Assembly (NCBI RefSeq): GCF_036850765.1
Contig: NC_089491.1
Location: 93,218,740 to 93,282,739 of the forward strand
Direction of reading: 5' to 3'
DNA: 64,000 nucleotides
Source of the DNA: Saccopteryx bilineata
Taxonomy: Eukaryota > Chordata > Mammalia > Chiroptera > Emballonuridae
Below are positions 1-11,426 of this stretch, one piece after another. The notes under the pieces are model-generated. The model saw only the letters and a list, made by a program, of their open reading frames with translations. It was not told the origin of the DNA and searched no databases. Position numbers and translations under genes: made by a program. Each line of letters opens with the position of its first letter. Position 1 is the stretch's first letter.

Positions 1-799
1 TGCCAAGTATAACTTTTTTAATTTTGGGGATTTTTGAAGATGAGTATTTTATCTCCTTGCTTCTCCACACAGCCACTGCTACCTAGGTTTGGTCATCTGC
101 CTTGGGCACTATAAATGATCATAGAAATTATCTCCACTGTTTCGACCCCTCCTAGATTGTTCTCTTTTCCATTCTTGCATGAAATATCCATATTTTTCTG
201 TCCCCTTCAACTTTTCCTTGCATTATCAGTATTTTAGGTTTGTTGTTGTTGATCGTAGTAGGTGCTCATGACCTATGAGCAATCAAAGGTATTAGCAAAC
301 AATAAACCAGAAACAAAGAGAGTTTGGTGTCCATTTAATAACAAAAAAGAACAGCTCCCCCTCTAAAAAAGAGAAACCGGAAACAAAAATTAGGCCCTTT
401 AAACAACACAAGTGTTTCATATTGTCACTTCTTAGTTATCATATATAATTCAAATTGGTTTCACACCAAAGTTAAAATTCTTAACCATAGCAAATTGGAA
501 ATGATGTAACATTTCTTTAATATACACACACCAGAAATCTTTACCATGTGCTAGCTCTGTGACCTTGTTGACAGAAGTTGTCTTCTTGGTTTGTTGTGAC
601 AATTAAATGAAATGAATACATAGGAAGAACTTATAGCTATATGTGAAGCAGTCAGCCTCCTGAAAATATTAACCTATTGTTCTGGTGACAACATAAACTT
701 TCCCTGGCTCTCTGACTTCCTTCTTCTTTGATTTTGCAGGACTTGAGCACTGATGCATCTGACTCACAACTTTGTGTTTGTCTGACTTTGCAGTATTGG

Positions 800-975
800 G
801 GAGTATAGAGAGCATAGGTTTTGGAAAAATGTCAACGTTGCCATTTTAAATCTGTGTGATTTTGGATGAGATACTTAAACTTTCAACATCATGTTATTCA
901 CTAGTTAACTAGGATATATAGTACTTACTAAGGTTTTTGTGAGAATAAGTTAGCTAGTATAATAATGAATTTTTC
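800..975 (+). repeat. MIR SINE fragment (ancient)
   Basis: The order of short blocks matches the MIR core: a 'tgtgtgattttgg' block, then a 'gagatacttaaactttc' block, then an 'ataagttagct' block, corresponding to the GTGTGACCTTGGGC, AAGTTACTTAACCTC and GGATTAAATGAG parts of MIR. Divergence is high, as expected for a repeat spread early in mammalian evolution. Orientation follows the usual MIR sense strand. Confidence 0.6.
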
Positions 976-1039
976 TTAGATCTGTATACTATTACTATTA
1001 CTACTACTAAGACTAATACTAATGCATCAGCAACAGCAG

Positions 1040-1215
1040 CCACAATTTGTTGAACACTTTATAGGTTCCAGATATTTCTGAGTCATTTTATAAAAATCAT
1101 TCTATTTAACTCTCACAATAATTGGCTTAGGAAGTTGTTGATATTCACATTTTAAAATAAAAATTCTGAGACTCAAAAATCCATTCCTATGCATAAATTA
1201 CTTGTTCAAAGGACT
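1040..1215 (-). repeat. MIR SINE fragment, antisense (ancient)
   Basis: Reads on the plus strand as the familiar reverse MIR pattern: 'ttgttgaacactttataggt', then 'tatttaactctcacaataat', then 'cacattttaaaataaaaatt' followed by 'ctgagactca'. These correspond to the GAGCACCTACTATGTGCC, TTTAATCCTCACAACAAC and CCATTTTACAGATGAGGAAACTGAG blocks. Highly diverged. Confidence 0.65.
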
Positions 1216-2215
1216 ATATACTCACCAGCACTTTGAAATAATACAATTTATTATTATTAAGTCTGTAATAAAATATTACATAATTATATAATTCAAGCTG
1301 GTGGTCATTGTCATTTACATATGCTAGAAATTGTAGGAAGTATAAGTATCTGTTGATACCTCAGTGTACAATAGCTTCTAGCGGGAGCAAAACAAGTTTA
1401 GGAAAAAAGGAGATTTATAAAAATATATTTAAGGACTCTCAGACTCATTAATAGGATCATAGAGTTGGATGTAAATGGTATTCCAAAAATGATCTGCTTA
1501 CCCTGATGTAGGACAGTCACTTTGAAGTTTACAATGCTGTTGCTGAGCCTTGTACCATAAAACCACCAAGGAACTGTTATATCCCGAAAGCCAGAATTCT
1601 GTGTGATACTACAGTTGTTGCCTGCATATTGATCTTGACTGAATATTTCTGCTATCTAGCCTCAGAGGAGGATAGAAAGTCAATTATGCCTCTGCCTCGG
1701 GAGATAGAATTCATAATATGTGATGTTCACCATGCCTAGGAAGAGTTCAGAAAATGCCAAGAGGCCAAAATGCATGATGAATTTCCAGAACACTTACAAA
1801 ACTTCAAATCTGGTTATTTTTCTATTAAAGGATAATTTTTTAGTTGACTCCTAACTCTGTTTTTGGATAGTTACATTTCCTCTCTAAGATTTGTATCTGC
1901 CACTGCTTCTTATAGTACAGATTGCTGAATGAATGAATAAATGAGTAATCAAATCATTGTCTTTTTAAAATCACTTGTGTCAGCACATGTTTATAAGCTA
2001 CTTCATAAATTGAAATTAAAAAAAGGCTGAGGGATACTATTTTGGAAATAACAGAACCATGTGTACATCTGTTTACATTATCACTACTGTTCCTTTGTAA
2101 AGCCAGAGACCTGGTGTTGCTGGAATAATATTGTGTTCTGAATTGTGTTCTAGATCATGCTCAAAACAAACAAACAAATAAAAAACTTAGAGTGCCAATA
2201 ATTTTTTTCTCATTA

Positions 2216-2705
2216 AAAGTAAATGACTTACATTTAAGTATTAGATTTAGATTTTTTGTATATGGTATAAGACAATGGTCCAGTTTTATTTCTCTGCAGG
2301 TATCTGTCTAGTTTTCCCAAAAACCACTTGTTGAAGAGATTGTTGTTTCTTCATTGTATATTCCTGCCTTTTTTTTTTGTAGATCAGTTGACCATATATG
2401 TGAATGTTTATTTCTGGGCTCTCTATTCTGTTCCACTTATCTATGTATCTGTTTCTGAGCTTGTACCATACTGTTTTGATTATTATAGTTTTAAATCAAG
2501 ATGTGTGATATTTCCAACTTTGTTCTTCTCAAGATAGTTTTGGCTAATCATGCTTTTCTATAATTCCATAAAAATTTTTAGAATTATTTGTTCTGGTTCT
2601 GAGAAGACTGTCATTCATATTTTGATAAGTATTGCTTTGAGTCTATAGATTGTTCTAATTGTCTCTGGTCATTTAACAACATGAATCTTTTAATCCATGT
2701 ACAGA
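2216..2705 (-). mobile_element. Old L1 ORF2 fragment, antisense (inverted 5' part)
   Basis: The reverse strand encodes degraded L1 ORF2 from the segment between the reverse transcriptase and the C-terminus. It includes a 'LFNKW'-like stretch and the 'KIPM..F' type motif that lies before the 'KFIW' block in the intact paralogues here. It abuts the plus-strand L1 3' part at 2706-3370. That arrangement, an inverted upstream segment followed by a forward downstream segment, is typical of twin-primed L1 insertion. Many stops; non-functional. Confidence 0.7.
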
Positions 2706-3370
2706 GATGTCACAAAAAATTAAAAACAGATCTATCATTCAATCCAGCAATTCCACTTCTGGATATTTATCTGAGGAAAATTAAAACACTATTTCAAGGC
2801 CCTGGCCGGTTGGCTCAGCGGTAGAGCATCGGCCTAGCGTGCGGAGGACCTGGGTTCGATTCCCAGCCAGGGCACACAGGAGAAGTGCCCATTTGCTTCT
2901 CCACCCATCCACCACGCCTTCCTCTCTGTCTCTCTCTTCCTCTCCCGCAGGCAAGGCTCCATTGGAGCAAAGATGGCCCAGGCGCTAGAGATGGCTCTGT
3001 GGCCTCTGCCTCAGGCGCTAGAGTGGCTCTGGTCACAACATGGTGATGCCCAGGATGGGCAGAGCATCGCCCCCTGGTGGGCAGAGCTTCGCCCCTGGTG
3101 GGCGTGCCGGGTGGATCCCGGTCGGGCGCATGCGAGAGTCTATCTGACTGTCTCTCCCTGTTTCCAGCTTCAGAAAAATGCAAAAAAAACAAAAACAAAA
3201 AACAAAAAAAAAACACTATTTCAAAAAAGATTTATGCATCTCTATGTTCATTGCAGCATTACTTACAATAGCCAAGATATGGAAGCAACCTAGATATATA
3301 TTTATAAATGCATGGATAAAGAAGACACCATGAAGTTTTTTGCAACAACCTGGATGGACCTAGAAGATAG
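2706..3370 (+). mobile_element. Old L1 3' segment, forward
   Basis: Encodes degraded ORF2 C-terminus: 'caatccagcaattccactt' corresponds to the NPAIPLL block, 'ttcattgcagcattacttac' to the FIAALFT block, and 'caacctggatggacctagaa' to the TWMDLE block. It is interrupted at 2798-3209 by a SINE whose flanking duplications lie inside the L1. It forms the forward half of a probable 5'-inverted L1 with 2216-2705. Confidence 0.75.
2798..3209 (+). mobile_element. Ves-like tRNA-derived SINE, type A, full length
   Basis: The head is tRNA-like, with an A box TGGCTCAGCGG at 2811-2821 and a B box GGTTCGATTCC at 2853-2863, the internal RNA polymerase III promoter of tRNA SINEs. The body runs through a CT-rich stretch and the 'CCATTGGAGCAAAGATGG' region and ends in an A-rich tail. 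The target-site duplication is perfect and 15 bp long (aaaacactatttcaa at 2783-2797 and 3210-3224), so insertion is fairly recent. Frames read across it are not genes. The family resembles the SINE known from rhinolophoid bats; that match is from memory. Confidence 0.93.
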
Positions 3371-3690
3371 ATAATCAAAGAAAGGATGTTTTTTAAGCTT
3401 TCTGAAGACAGTTTTTTTCTTGGGAAAACTAATAAAAGAAAAAAACAACTTTCAAACTAGTTCACTAAAAAGAGCCACTCACAATCATAATTGTTTTTAA
3501 TTGAGTTCATGATATATGTTACCATGTAGTTCACATGAATTTTTAAATTCAAGTTACATTGTACAATACATAATGATATATAAACAACAGAAGAACAAAT
3601 CTGGTATGTCTGCCCTTTTATTGCCTAACCCTAGGAAATCCACATCCTGGTAGATAGCTTAAGAAGTTTTTCTTTATTCCTACTTCTAAC
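3371..3690. other. Unassigned spacer
   Basis: A/T-rich sequence between the old L1 and L1-A. It may include more degraded L1 3' sequence, but I cannot show it. No coding frame. Confidence 0.5.
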
Positions 3691-4140
3691 AAAAACTGAT
3701 CTAGGAGGATGACGTCAGAGTAATGGTGTGGTAGGAAGCGATACCGATAAATCTCCCCCAAAACTCAACAAGATCTTCAACCAGAAACAGAAAAATTTAT
3801 CCTTGGAGCCTCCAGATGTTTTGCAATACACCTGAAGGTATGGTCGAGCGAAAAATTGGCTAAATATATAATCAAACCCCGAAGGAAATAGGGAGTAAGA
3901 AATGCTCCACCTTCCTCACTAACCTAAATAGGGCTGCTTTCATTGGGAACTGAGAATATAGAAACTGAGGCGGGCAAAGGGGTGAATAGATCTAGGCTGC
4001 GACAAAAATGGCCGAACCAGGCTGTGGCACGGAGATCCAAGCCAAGGAAAAACTGTGCCTGTGGCAACCCAGGCAATACAAGCTAATGCTCGAGCCAAAC
4101 CCAGACAAAGAAAGAAAAGCGGGGCAGCCCTTTTTCCAGA

Positions 4141-4740
4141 TCTCCTGGTCGGCACACGCAGATAGTGGGCGAGAGATTCCTGCTAGAGCCCCGGGAATGT
4201 GTGCCCATGTTATCCCACAAAGAGGCAGAGTTAGAGGCCTTTGTGTGGGCCGAAAGCAAAATCTCCGGGCTGCCCCAGCGTCCTGAAAAAGCCACGCATG
4301 GGGAGGGACTGAGAGCCAATTACAATGCTGGAACTTTTCCGTGCAGGCAGGGGTTTAACTTAGAGGGTGAGGCGGCTGGCCTGATGTCCTGATCTGCGCG
4401 CACAAAGAGTGGGCAAGAGATTCCTCCCAGCACCTCAGGAGTGGGATCCCGTGTTATCTCACAGAGGGGCAGAATCAGGGTCCATGGTGTGGGCCAAAAG
4501 CAGAATCTCGGGCCGCCCCAACGCCCTGAAAAAGCCACGCACAGGGAGGGAGTGAGAGCCAATTCCAACGCTGGAACTTTTCCATGCGGGCGGGGATATC
4601 ACTCAGAGTGTGAGACTTCTGGCCTGATATCCTGATAGTGAGCGAGAGTTTTCTCCAAGTGTCCCAGGAGAGGGCACCCGCCCGTGTTACTGGACAGAGT
4701 GGCAGAGCCAGAGGTCTTTGAGTGGGCAGAAGCCCCGCCT
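4141..4740 (+). repeat. Tandem promoter units in L1-A 5'UTR
   Basis: Two full units and a partial third lie head to tail. The anchor 'gggc(g/a)agagatt' occurs around 4170 and 4414, and a diverged form around 4643, giving spacings of 244 and 229 bp. Within each full unit the same order recurs: a cleavage-site-like 'ttatcyca.agaggcaga' block, 'gtgtgggccraaagc', 'cctgaaaaagccacgca', 'gagagccaattmcaa', 'gctggaacttttcc' and 'ggcctgat.tcctgat'. Tandem 5' monomers are known from rodent L1 promoters; finding them here suggests a similar architecture. Confidence 0.85.
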
Positions 4741-5159
4741 GATTATGCTAGCAGGTCTGACTGACTGAGCCTTACCCAGAGCCCTGTGCTGAGTAGAAAT
4801 AGAGTGGGGAGTTGCCAGCTCTTTGAGCCTCTTACTATGCAGGCAGAGGCAGCAGAACCACATAGCTGGATTATCAGGCTACTAATTGAGGAAGGAAAGA
4901 CCAGGAGAGAGACTCAAGGAACACGGATTCTCTCACTGTTGGAGCCTATAAATGCTAATGAGCCTCGACTGCCAATGAGACTGAAGCACAATACATGACA
5001 TCACCATAGAGATTTATCAACTGCAAACCTCTACCTGAGTGTGCCAAAGGGGCAGAACCCAGGGTACAGAGTCACCGACCAGGAAGAGGGAGAGAAAAGA
5101 AAAAGAAAGAAGATAACCTCTCAAAATCAAGAATAATCTGCAGACTTTATAACCTATCC

Positions 5160-5890
5160 CATTTTATTATATTTGTTCGTTTGTTTCTCTTATCTTCATT
5201 CTTGATATTTTTTTCTTTTTTTCCTCCTCCAATTTGGTCATTTAACTCTCTGCCGGTCTTACTCTCTCCTCTCCTTGAACTACACTACCCATAAGTGTTA
5301 CATCTCCCATTATCTTTTCTTTCCTCTTCCTTTCTCTCTATGAGGGTTGCACTCCAAAACGCTTAACTCTCTCTCTCTCTCTCCTCTTTTTTCCTTTTTC
5401 TTCCTTTAGTGGTTCCCTCTTTTTTTTCTCTCTCTCTTTCTTTTCTCCCTCTATATTAGTTTCTTTTTTTCTCCTTTACATCTCCTCTCATTCAAACCTA
5501 AATAACGAACAAATTATCTTATCTGGGACTCAAACTTATGTTTGTGGCATTTTGGGGGGTTTTTACTTCACCTTTTCAACTCACTAGCAGTGCTCCCATC
5601 CCTGGCTTCCATTTTATCTAGTTCTTGTTTCACTAAATAAAATAGCAATTTTTTAATTTATCCCCTCATTTTCCTGTTTCCCTCTTATTCCTCTTATCAT
5701 AATTCTTAGTCAAACAACACCTAAAAGCAAATCATTTTATTCTTGACCCAAATTTTTTCCTTATTTGCTTTTTGTGGGTCCACATCCCCTTTTTTGCTGG
5801 GAATATTTTGCCCCTTTATTACTTCTCCCCAATTCAAACCCTCTATTACAGGCATTGTTTGTTCTATTTAGTACAATATAATTTACAATT
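5160..5890. repeat. Pyrimidine-rich tract in L1-A 5'UTR
   Basis: About 700 bp dominated by T and C on the plus strand, including CT-repeat runs at 5365-5385 and 5430-5455. It switches abruptly to purine-rich sequence near 5895-5955, followed by T-rich sequence. It lies between the GC-rich 5' units and ORF1, and could be a transcribed polypyrimidine region. No coding potential. Confidence 0.7.
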
Positions 5891-6099
5891 CACCACAAGA
5901 TTTTCTCAAGAAATAGGGGAGAGAAGAAAAGAGGAAAAAAAGGAAGTGGGGGAATAATTTCCTTTTTTTAATTTTTATTTTATTTTATTTTTCTTTAATT
6001 ATTATTTTTTAAAAAAAACAACTCTTTTTAATTTTTAATTTTTTTAACTTTCTATTCTTTATTAAATCTCATTAATACTATCAACAAAACCACCCTCAG

Positions 6100-7119
6100 A
6101 TGCCATTAAGGAAGAGAAAATTGAATATCATGGATACAAAAGAAAGAGAGGTAACACAGATAGATGAGGAAAAATCTATAGAGAAAAAATTAAATATATT
6201 GGAAAACTTGGAGCTAAATGACAGAGAATTTAAAATAGAAATCCTAAAAATACTCAGAGATATACAAGAAAACACAGAAAGGCAATTTAGGGAGATCAGA
6301 AAACAACTCAATGAACACAAAGAATATATTTCCAAGGAAATTGAAACTATAAAAACAAATCAAACAGAGATGAAAAACTCATTTCATGAGCTGAAAAACG
6401 AGGTAACAAGCTTAGCTAATAGAATAGGCCACATAGAATGTAGGATTTGTGAAATAGAAAACAAGCAACTTGAGGCACAACAGAGTGAAGAAGAAAGAGA
6501 CTCAAAAATTTAAAAAAATGAGATAGCCCTACAGGAATTATCTGACGCCATCATAAAGAATAACATAAGAATAATAGGTATATCAGAGGGAGAAGAGAGA
6601 GAAAATGGAATGCAGAAAATACTCAAACAAATAATAGATGAGAACTTCCCAAGCCTGTGGAAAGAACTAAAGCCTCAAATTCAAGAAGCAAACAGAACTC
6701 CGAGTTTTCTTAACCCCAACAAACCTACTCCACGGCACATCATAATGAAATTGGCACAAAACAACGGCAAAGAATAAATTCTCAAGAAAGCCAGGGAAAA
6801 GAAGAATACAACATATAAAGGAAGGCCCATTAGATTATCATCAGATTTCTCAGCAGAAACTCTACAAGCTAGAAGAGAGTGGACCCCAATATTTAAAGTC
6901 CTGAAAGAGAGGAACTTTCAGCCACGAATACTATACCCATCAAAGCTATCCTTCAAATATGAAGGAGAAATAAAAACATTCACAGATACAGAAAAGATGA
7001 GGGAATTTATCATCAGAAAACCTCCACTCCAGGAATTACTAAAGGGGGTTCTCCAATCAGATACAAAAAACAAAAAAAAAACAAAGCCACAAGTAAAAGC
7101 TCCAAGAAGAACACAATAA
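6100..7119 (+). pseudogene. L1-A ORF1 (ORF1p), two in-frame stops
   Basis: ORF1p is the RNA-binding trimeric chaperone of L1 particles. The frame starts MPLRKRKLNIMD at 6100. A long charged, heptad-rich region (about residues 20-130) is a coiled coil for trimerisation. Then come an RRM-like part ('NIRIIGISEGEE') and a C-terminal domain with 'RPIRLSSDFSAETLQARREW'. The whole 340-codon frame can be followed to a TAA at 7117-7119. It is broken by TAA at 6511-6513 and TAA at 6775-6777, both in frame, with no shift detected between. So only a 137-residue N-terminal piece remains open. ORF2 begins 323 bp downstream. Confidence 0.9.
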
Positions 7120-9003
7120 AACCAAATTTAAACTGTGACAGCAACAAAAAGAAAGGGGGGGAGAGGATGAAGATTAACAGTAGCAAAGGACGATGGAGTG
7201 CAAAAGTACTCACAAAATAGTGCACTACAATGAACAGGGTAGGAATGCTTTTCATAACTTAAATGTAACCACCATTGAAAGAACCACCACAGAAGCACAT
7301 GATTTAAAAAAGATAGCAACAGAGGAAAGATTTATGGAATACAACCAAATAAAAACAAAAGATAGAAAAATGAAAGAGAAGTATCAAACAAGACACAAAA
7401 CTAACAGAAAATAATCTATAAAATGGCAATAAGAAACTACAAATGTCAATAATTACACTAAATGTAAACAGATTAAACTCATCAATAAAAAGGCACAGAG
7501 TAGCAGAATTGATTAAAAAAGAAAATCCAACTGTATGCTGCCTACAAGAAACTCATCTAAGTAACAAGGATAAAAACAAATTCAAAGTGAAAGGCTGAAA
7601 ACAATACTCCAAGCAAATAACATCCAAAAAAAAGCAGGTATAGCAATACTCATATCTGATAATGCTGATTACAAGACAGCAGAAATACTCAGAGACAAAA
7701 ATGGCCATTTCATAATGGCTAAGAAGACACTGAATCAAGAAGACATAACAATTCTTAATATATATGCTCCAAACCAAGGAGCACCAAAATATATAAAACA
7801 GCTACTTATTGACCTTAAAACAAAAACTGACAAAAATACAATCATACTTGGAGACCTCAATATACCGCTGACGGCTCTAGATCGGTCATCCAAACAGAGA
7901 ATCAACAAAGATATAGTGGCCTTAAACAAAACACTAGAGCACCTGGATATGATAGACATCTACAGGACATTTCATCCCAAAGTGACTGAGTATACATTTT
8001 TCTCCATTGTACCTGGAACATTCTCAAGAATTGACCATATGTTGGGCCACAAAAACAACATCTGCAAATTCAGAAAAATCGAAGTTGTACCAAGCATATT
8101 TTCTGATCATAAAGCCTTGAAACTAGAATTCAACTGCAAGAAAGAGGAAAAAAATTCCACAAAAATTTGGAAACTAAACAACATACTTTTAAAAAATGAA
8201 TGGGTCAAGGAAGAAATATGTGCAGAGATCAAAAGATATATACAGACAAATGAAAAGGACAATACAACATATCAGAATCTATGGAATGCAGCAAAAGCAG
8301 TGATAAGAGGGAAGTTCATATCACTCCAGGCATATATGAACAAACATGAAAGAGCCCAAGTGAACCACTTAACTTCACACCTTAAGGAACTAGAAAAAGA
8401 AGAACAAAGAAAACCCAAAACCAGCTGAAGAAAGGAGATAATAAAAATCAGAGCAGAAATAAATGAAATAGAGAACAGAAAAACTATAGAAAAAATTAAT
8501 AGAACAAGGAACTGGTTCTTTGAAAAGATCAACCAAATTGACAAACCCTTGGCAAGACTTACCAAGGAAAAAAGAGAAAGAACTCATATAAACAAAATCC
8601 AAAATGAAAGAGGAGAAATCACCATGGACACAGTAGATATACAAAGAAATATAGTAGAATGCTATAAAAAACTTTATGCCACTAAATTCAACAACCTAGA
8701 AGAAATGGATAAATTCCTAGAACAATACAACCTTCCTAGACTGAGTCAATAAGAAGCAGAAAGCCTAAACAGACCTATTACTACAGAAGAAATAGTAAAA
8801 AACATTAAAAACCTTCCTAAAAATAAAAGTCCAGGCCCAGACGGCTATACCAGCAAATTTTATCAAACATTCAAAGAAGATTTGGTTCCTATTCTACTCA
8901 GTCTTCCAATAAATTGAAGAAGAAGCAATACTTCCAAACACATTTTATGAGGCCAACATAACCCTCATACCGAAACCCGGCAAGGATGGCACAAAAAAAG
9001 AAA

Positions 9004-9024
9004 TACGTATGTTCAACATACGTA
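9004..9024. repeat. Perfect 10-bp inverted repeat at an ORF2 deletion junction
   Basis: TACGTATGTT, one C, then AACATACGTA: both arms match perfectly around a 1-nt spacer. The right arm is native L1 sequence (the FNIR codons). The left arm sits exactly where about 40 codons of the RT domain are missing compared with the paralogues at 23721-24104 and 29705-30142, so the left arm looks like a copied-back filler. Confidence 0.85.
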
Positions 9025-10790
9025 AAACGGTTAATGTAATATATCATATCAACAAAACAAAGAACAAAAACCACATGATCTTATCAATAGACACAGAAAA
9101 GGCTTTCGATAAAATACAACACAATTTTATGTTTAAGACTTTCAACAAAATGGGTATAGAAGGAAAATATCTCAACATGATAAAGGCCATATATGATAAA
9201 CCATCAGCTAACATCATATTAAATGGCACTAAACTGAAGGCTTTCCCCCTTAAATCAGGAACAAGACAGGGTTGTCCACTCTCTCCACTCTTATTTAATG
9301 TGGTACTAGAGGTTCTAGCCAGAGCAATCAGACAAGACAAAGAAATAAAAGGCATCCATATCGGAAAAGAAGAAGTAAAGTTTTCACTTTTTGCAGATGA
9401 TATGATTGTATACATCGAAAACCCCAAAGAATCCACAAAAAAATGACTAGAAACAATAAACCAATACAGTAAGGTCGCAGGATACAAAGTTAATATACTA
9501 AAGTTCATAGCCTTTCTATATGCCAACAATGAAACATTTGAGAATAAACTCAAAAGAATCCCCTTCACGATTGCAACAAAAAAAGTAAAATAATTAGGAA
9601 TAAACATAACAAAGAATGTAAAGGACTTATATAATGAAAACTATAAACCATTGTTAAGGGAAATTGAAAAAGATATAATGAGATGGAAGAATATTCCTTG
9701 TTCTTGGTTAGGAAGAATAAATATAATCAAGATGGCCGCCATATTACCCAAAACAATATACGAATTTAATGCAATTTCCATAAAATTCCAATGACATTTT
9801 TTAAAGAAATGGAGCAAAAAATCATCAGATTTATATGGTACTATAAAAAACCCCAAACAGCCAAAGCAATCCTAAAGAAAAAGAATGAAGCTGAGGGCAT
9901 TACAATTCCTGACTTCAAACTATATTACAGGGCCATGACAATCAAAACAGCATGGTATTGGCAGAAAAATAGACAATCAGACCAATGGAACAGAATAGAA
10001 AGTCCAGAAATAAAACCACATATATATAGTCAAATAATTTTTGATAAAGGGGCCAACAACACACAATGGAGAAAAGAAAGCCTCTTCAATAAATGGTGCT
10101 GGGAAAACTGGAAAGCCACATGCAAAAGAATGAAACTGGACTACAGTCTCTCCCCCTGTACAAAAATTAACTCAAAATGGATCAAAGATCTAAACATAAG
10201 ACCTGAAACAATTAAGTACATAGAAGAAGACATAGGTACTCAACTCATGGACCTGGGTTTTAAAGAGCATTTTATGAATTTGACTCCAATGGCAAGAGAA
10301 GTGAAGGCAAAAATTAATGAATGGGACTACATCAGACTAAGAAGTTTTTGCTCAGCAAGAGAAACTGATAACAAAATAAACAGACAGCCAACTAAATGGG
10401 AAATGATATATTCAAACAACAACTCAGATAAGCGTCTAATATCCAAAATATACAAAGAACTCATAAAACTCAACATCAAACAAACAAACAATCCAATAAA
10501 AAAATGGGAAGAGGAAATGAACAGACACTTCTCCCAGGAAGAAATACAAATGGCCAACAGATATATGAAAAGATGCTCATCTTCATTAGTTATTACAGAA
10601 ATGGAAATCAAAACGGCAATGAGATACCACCTCACAGCTGTTAGATTAGCTATTATTAACAAGACAGGTAGTAGCAAATGTTGGAGAGGCTGTGGAGAAA
10701 AAGGAACCCTCATACACTGTTGGTGGGAATGTAAAGTAGTACAACCATTATGGAAGAAAGTATGGTGGTTCCTCAAAAAATTGAAAATAG

Positions 10791-10972
10791 CCTGACCTGT
10801 GGTGGCACAGTGGATAAAGCATCAACATGGAAATTCTGAGGTCGCCGGTTCGAAACCCTGGGCTTGCCTGGTCAAGGCACATATGGGAGTTGATGCTTCC
10901 AGCTCCTCCCCCCCTTCTCTCTCTCTGTCTCTCCTCTCTCTCTCTGTCTCGCCCTGTCCTCTCTAAAATGAA

Positions 10973-11001
<29 letters not shown>
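10791..11001 (+). mobile_element. Ves-like SINE, type B, inside L1-A ORF2
   Basis: The head CCTGACCTGTGGTGGCACAG is followed by a B-box-like GGTTCGAAACCC, a CT-rich stretch and a tail of TAAA repeats (10968-11001). Duplications of 16 bp flank it: aaaaaattgaaaatag at 10775-10790 and aaaaaactgaaaatag at 11002-11017, one mismatch. Removing it rejoins the ORF2 C-terminus. It post-dates L1-A. Confidence 0.93.
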
Positions 11002-11003
<2 letters not shown>

Positions 11004-11389
11004 AAAACTGAAAATAGAACTACCTTATGACCCAGCAATCCCTCCACTGTGTATATATCCCAAAACCTCAGAAACATTGATACGTAAAGACACATGCAGC
11101 CCCATGTTCATTGCAGCATTGTTCACAGTGGCCAGGACATGGAAACAACCAAAAAGTCCATCAATAGATGACTGGATAAAGAAGATGTGGCACATATACT
11201 CTATGGAATACTACTCAGCCATAAGAAATGATGACATTGGATCATTTACAGCAAAACGGTGGGATCTTGATAACATTATACTGTGAAGTGAAATAAGTAA
11301 ATCAGAAAAAACCAGGAATGCATTATTCCATACGTAGGTGGGACATAAATGTGAGACTAAGAGACATTGATAAGAATGTGGTGGTTACA

Positions 11390-11426
11390 GGGGGAGGGGA
11401 GAGAGGGAGAGGGAAAGGGGGAGGGG
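11390..11426 (+). repeat. G-rich tract in L1-A 3'UTR (possible G-quadruplex)
   Basis: Six or more runs of three to five G separated by one to four bases on the sense strand. G-quadruplex-capable tracts in the 3'UTR are a known feature of L1 families. L1-B has a similar but looser tract at 32429-32489, and L1-C has C-rich sequence at 21041-21082 on the plus strand. Confidence 0.75.

Larger units (their letters stand above)
1..2215. other. Intergenic sequence without recognisable gene
   Basis: AT-rich sequence with stop codons in all frames and no open frame of useful length. Apart from two MIR fragments listed separately, and a weak MIR-like stretch near 545-640, I recognise nothing here. Short A/T runs and a CTA/ATT-rich patch near 985-1020 are low complexity. 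Confidence 0.6.
3704..6099 (+). promoter_or_regulatory. L1-A 5'UTR / internal promoter region
   Basis: About 2.4 kb between the element start and the ORF1 start codon. The first 1.4 kb is far more GC-rich than the surroundings and holds the repeated units listed separately. It starts with GGAGGATGACGTCAG, which contains a CRE/ATF-like TGACGTCA palindrome at 3710-3717. In L1 this region drives RNA polymerase II transcription from within the element; that role is family knowledge, not shown here. Confidence 0.75.
7443..11286 (+). pseudogene. L1-A ORF2 (endonuclease-reverse transcriptase), broken
   Basis: ORF2p nicks target DNA and copies L1 RNA into it. The start is MSIITLNVNRLNSS at 7443. The apurinic-type endonuclease follows (CLQETHL near 7533-7555; GDLN near 7850; the SDH motif near 8104). 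The reverse transcriptase then shows '[12 protein letters not shown]' near 9084-9120, '[10 protein letters not shown]' near 9258-9288 and the catalytic FADD near 9390. The C-terminal region carries '[18 protein letters not shown]' (10678-10732), the cysteine-rich motif, and runs past a SINE to TGA at 11284-11286. Inactivating changes include a TGA and a shift near 7597, stops near 8426 and 8750, a deletion of roughly 120 bp at about 9004 removing part of the RT fingers, a stop near 9444, and the SINE at 10791-11001. Confidence 0.9.

Noticed and set aside
2811..2863. tRNA gene
   Set aside because: A and B boxes are present, but the sequence continues into a SINE body with duplications and the acceptor stem is not intact.
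2815..3293. Overlapping frames of 133 and 106 codons on both strands
   Set aside because: They lie inside a full-length SINE with clear target duplications; the open frames come from its GC-rich body. The same holds for the frames at 12245-12544, 28087-28577, 56144-56653 and 60154-60615.
3940..4635. Several frames of 70-92 codons on both strands
   Set aside because: They overlap each other and repeat with the period of the 5'UTR units of L1-A; no domain features.
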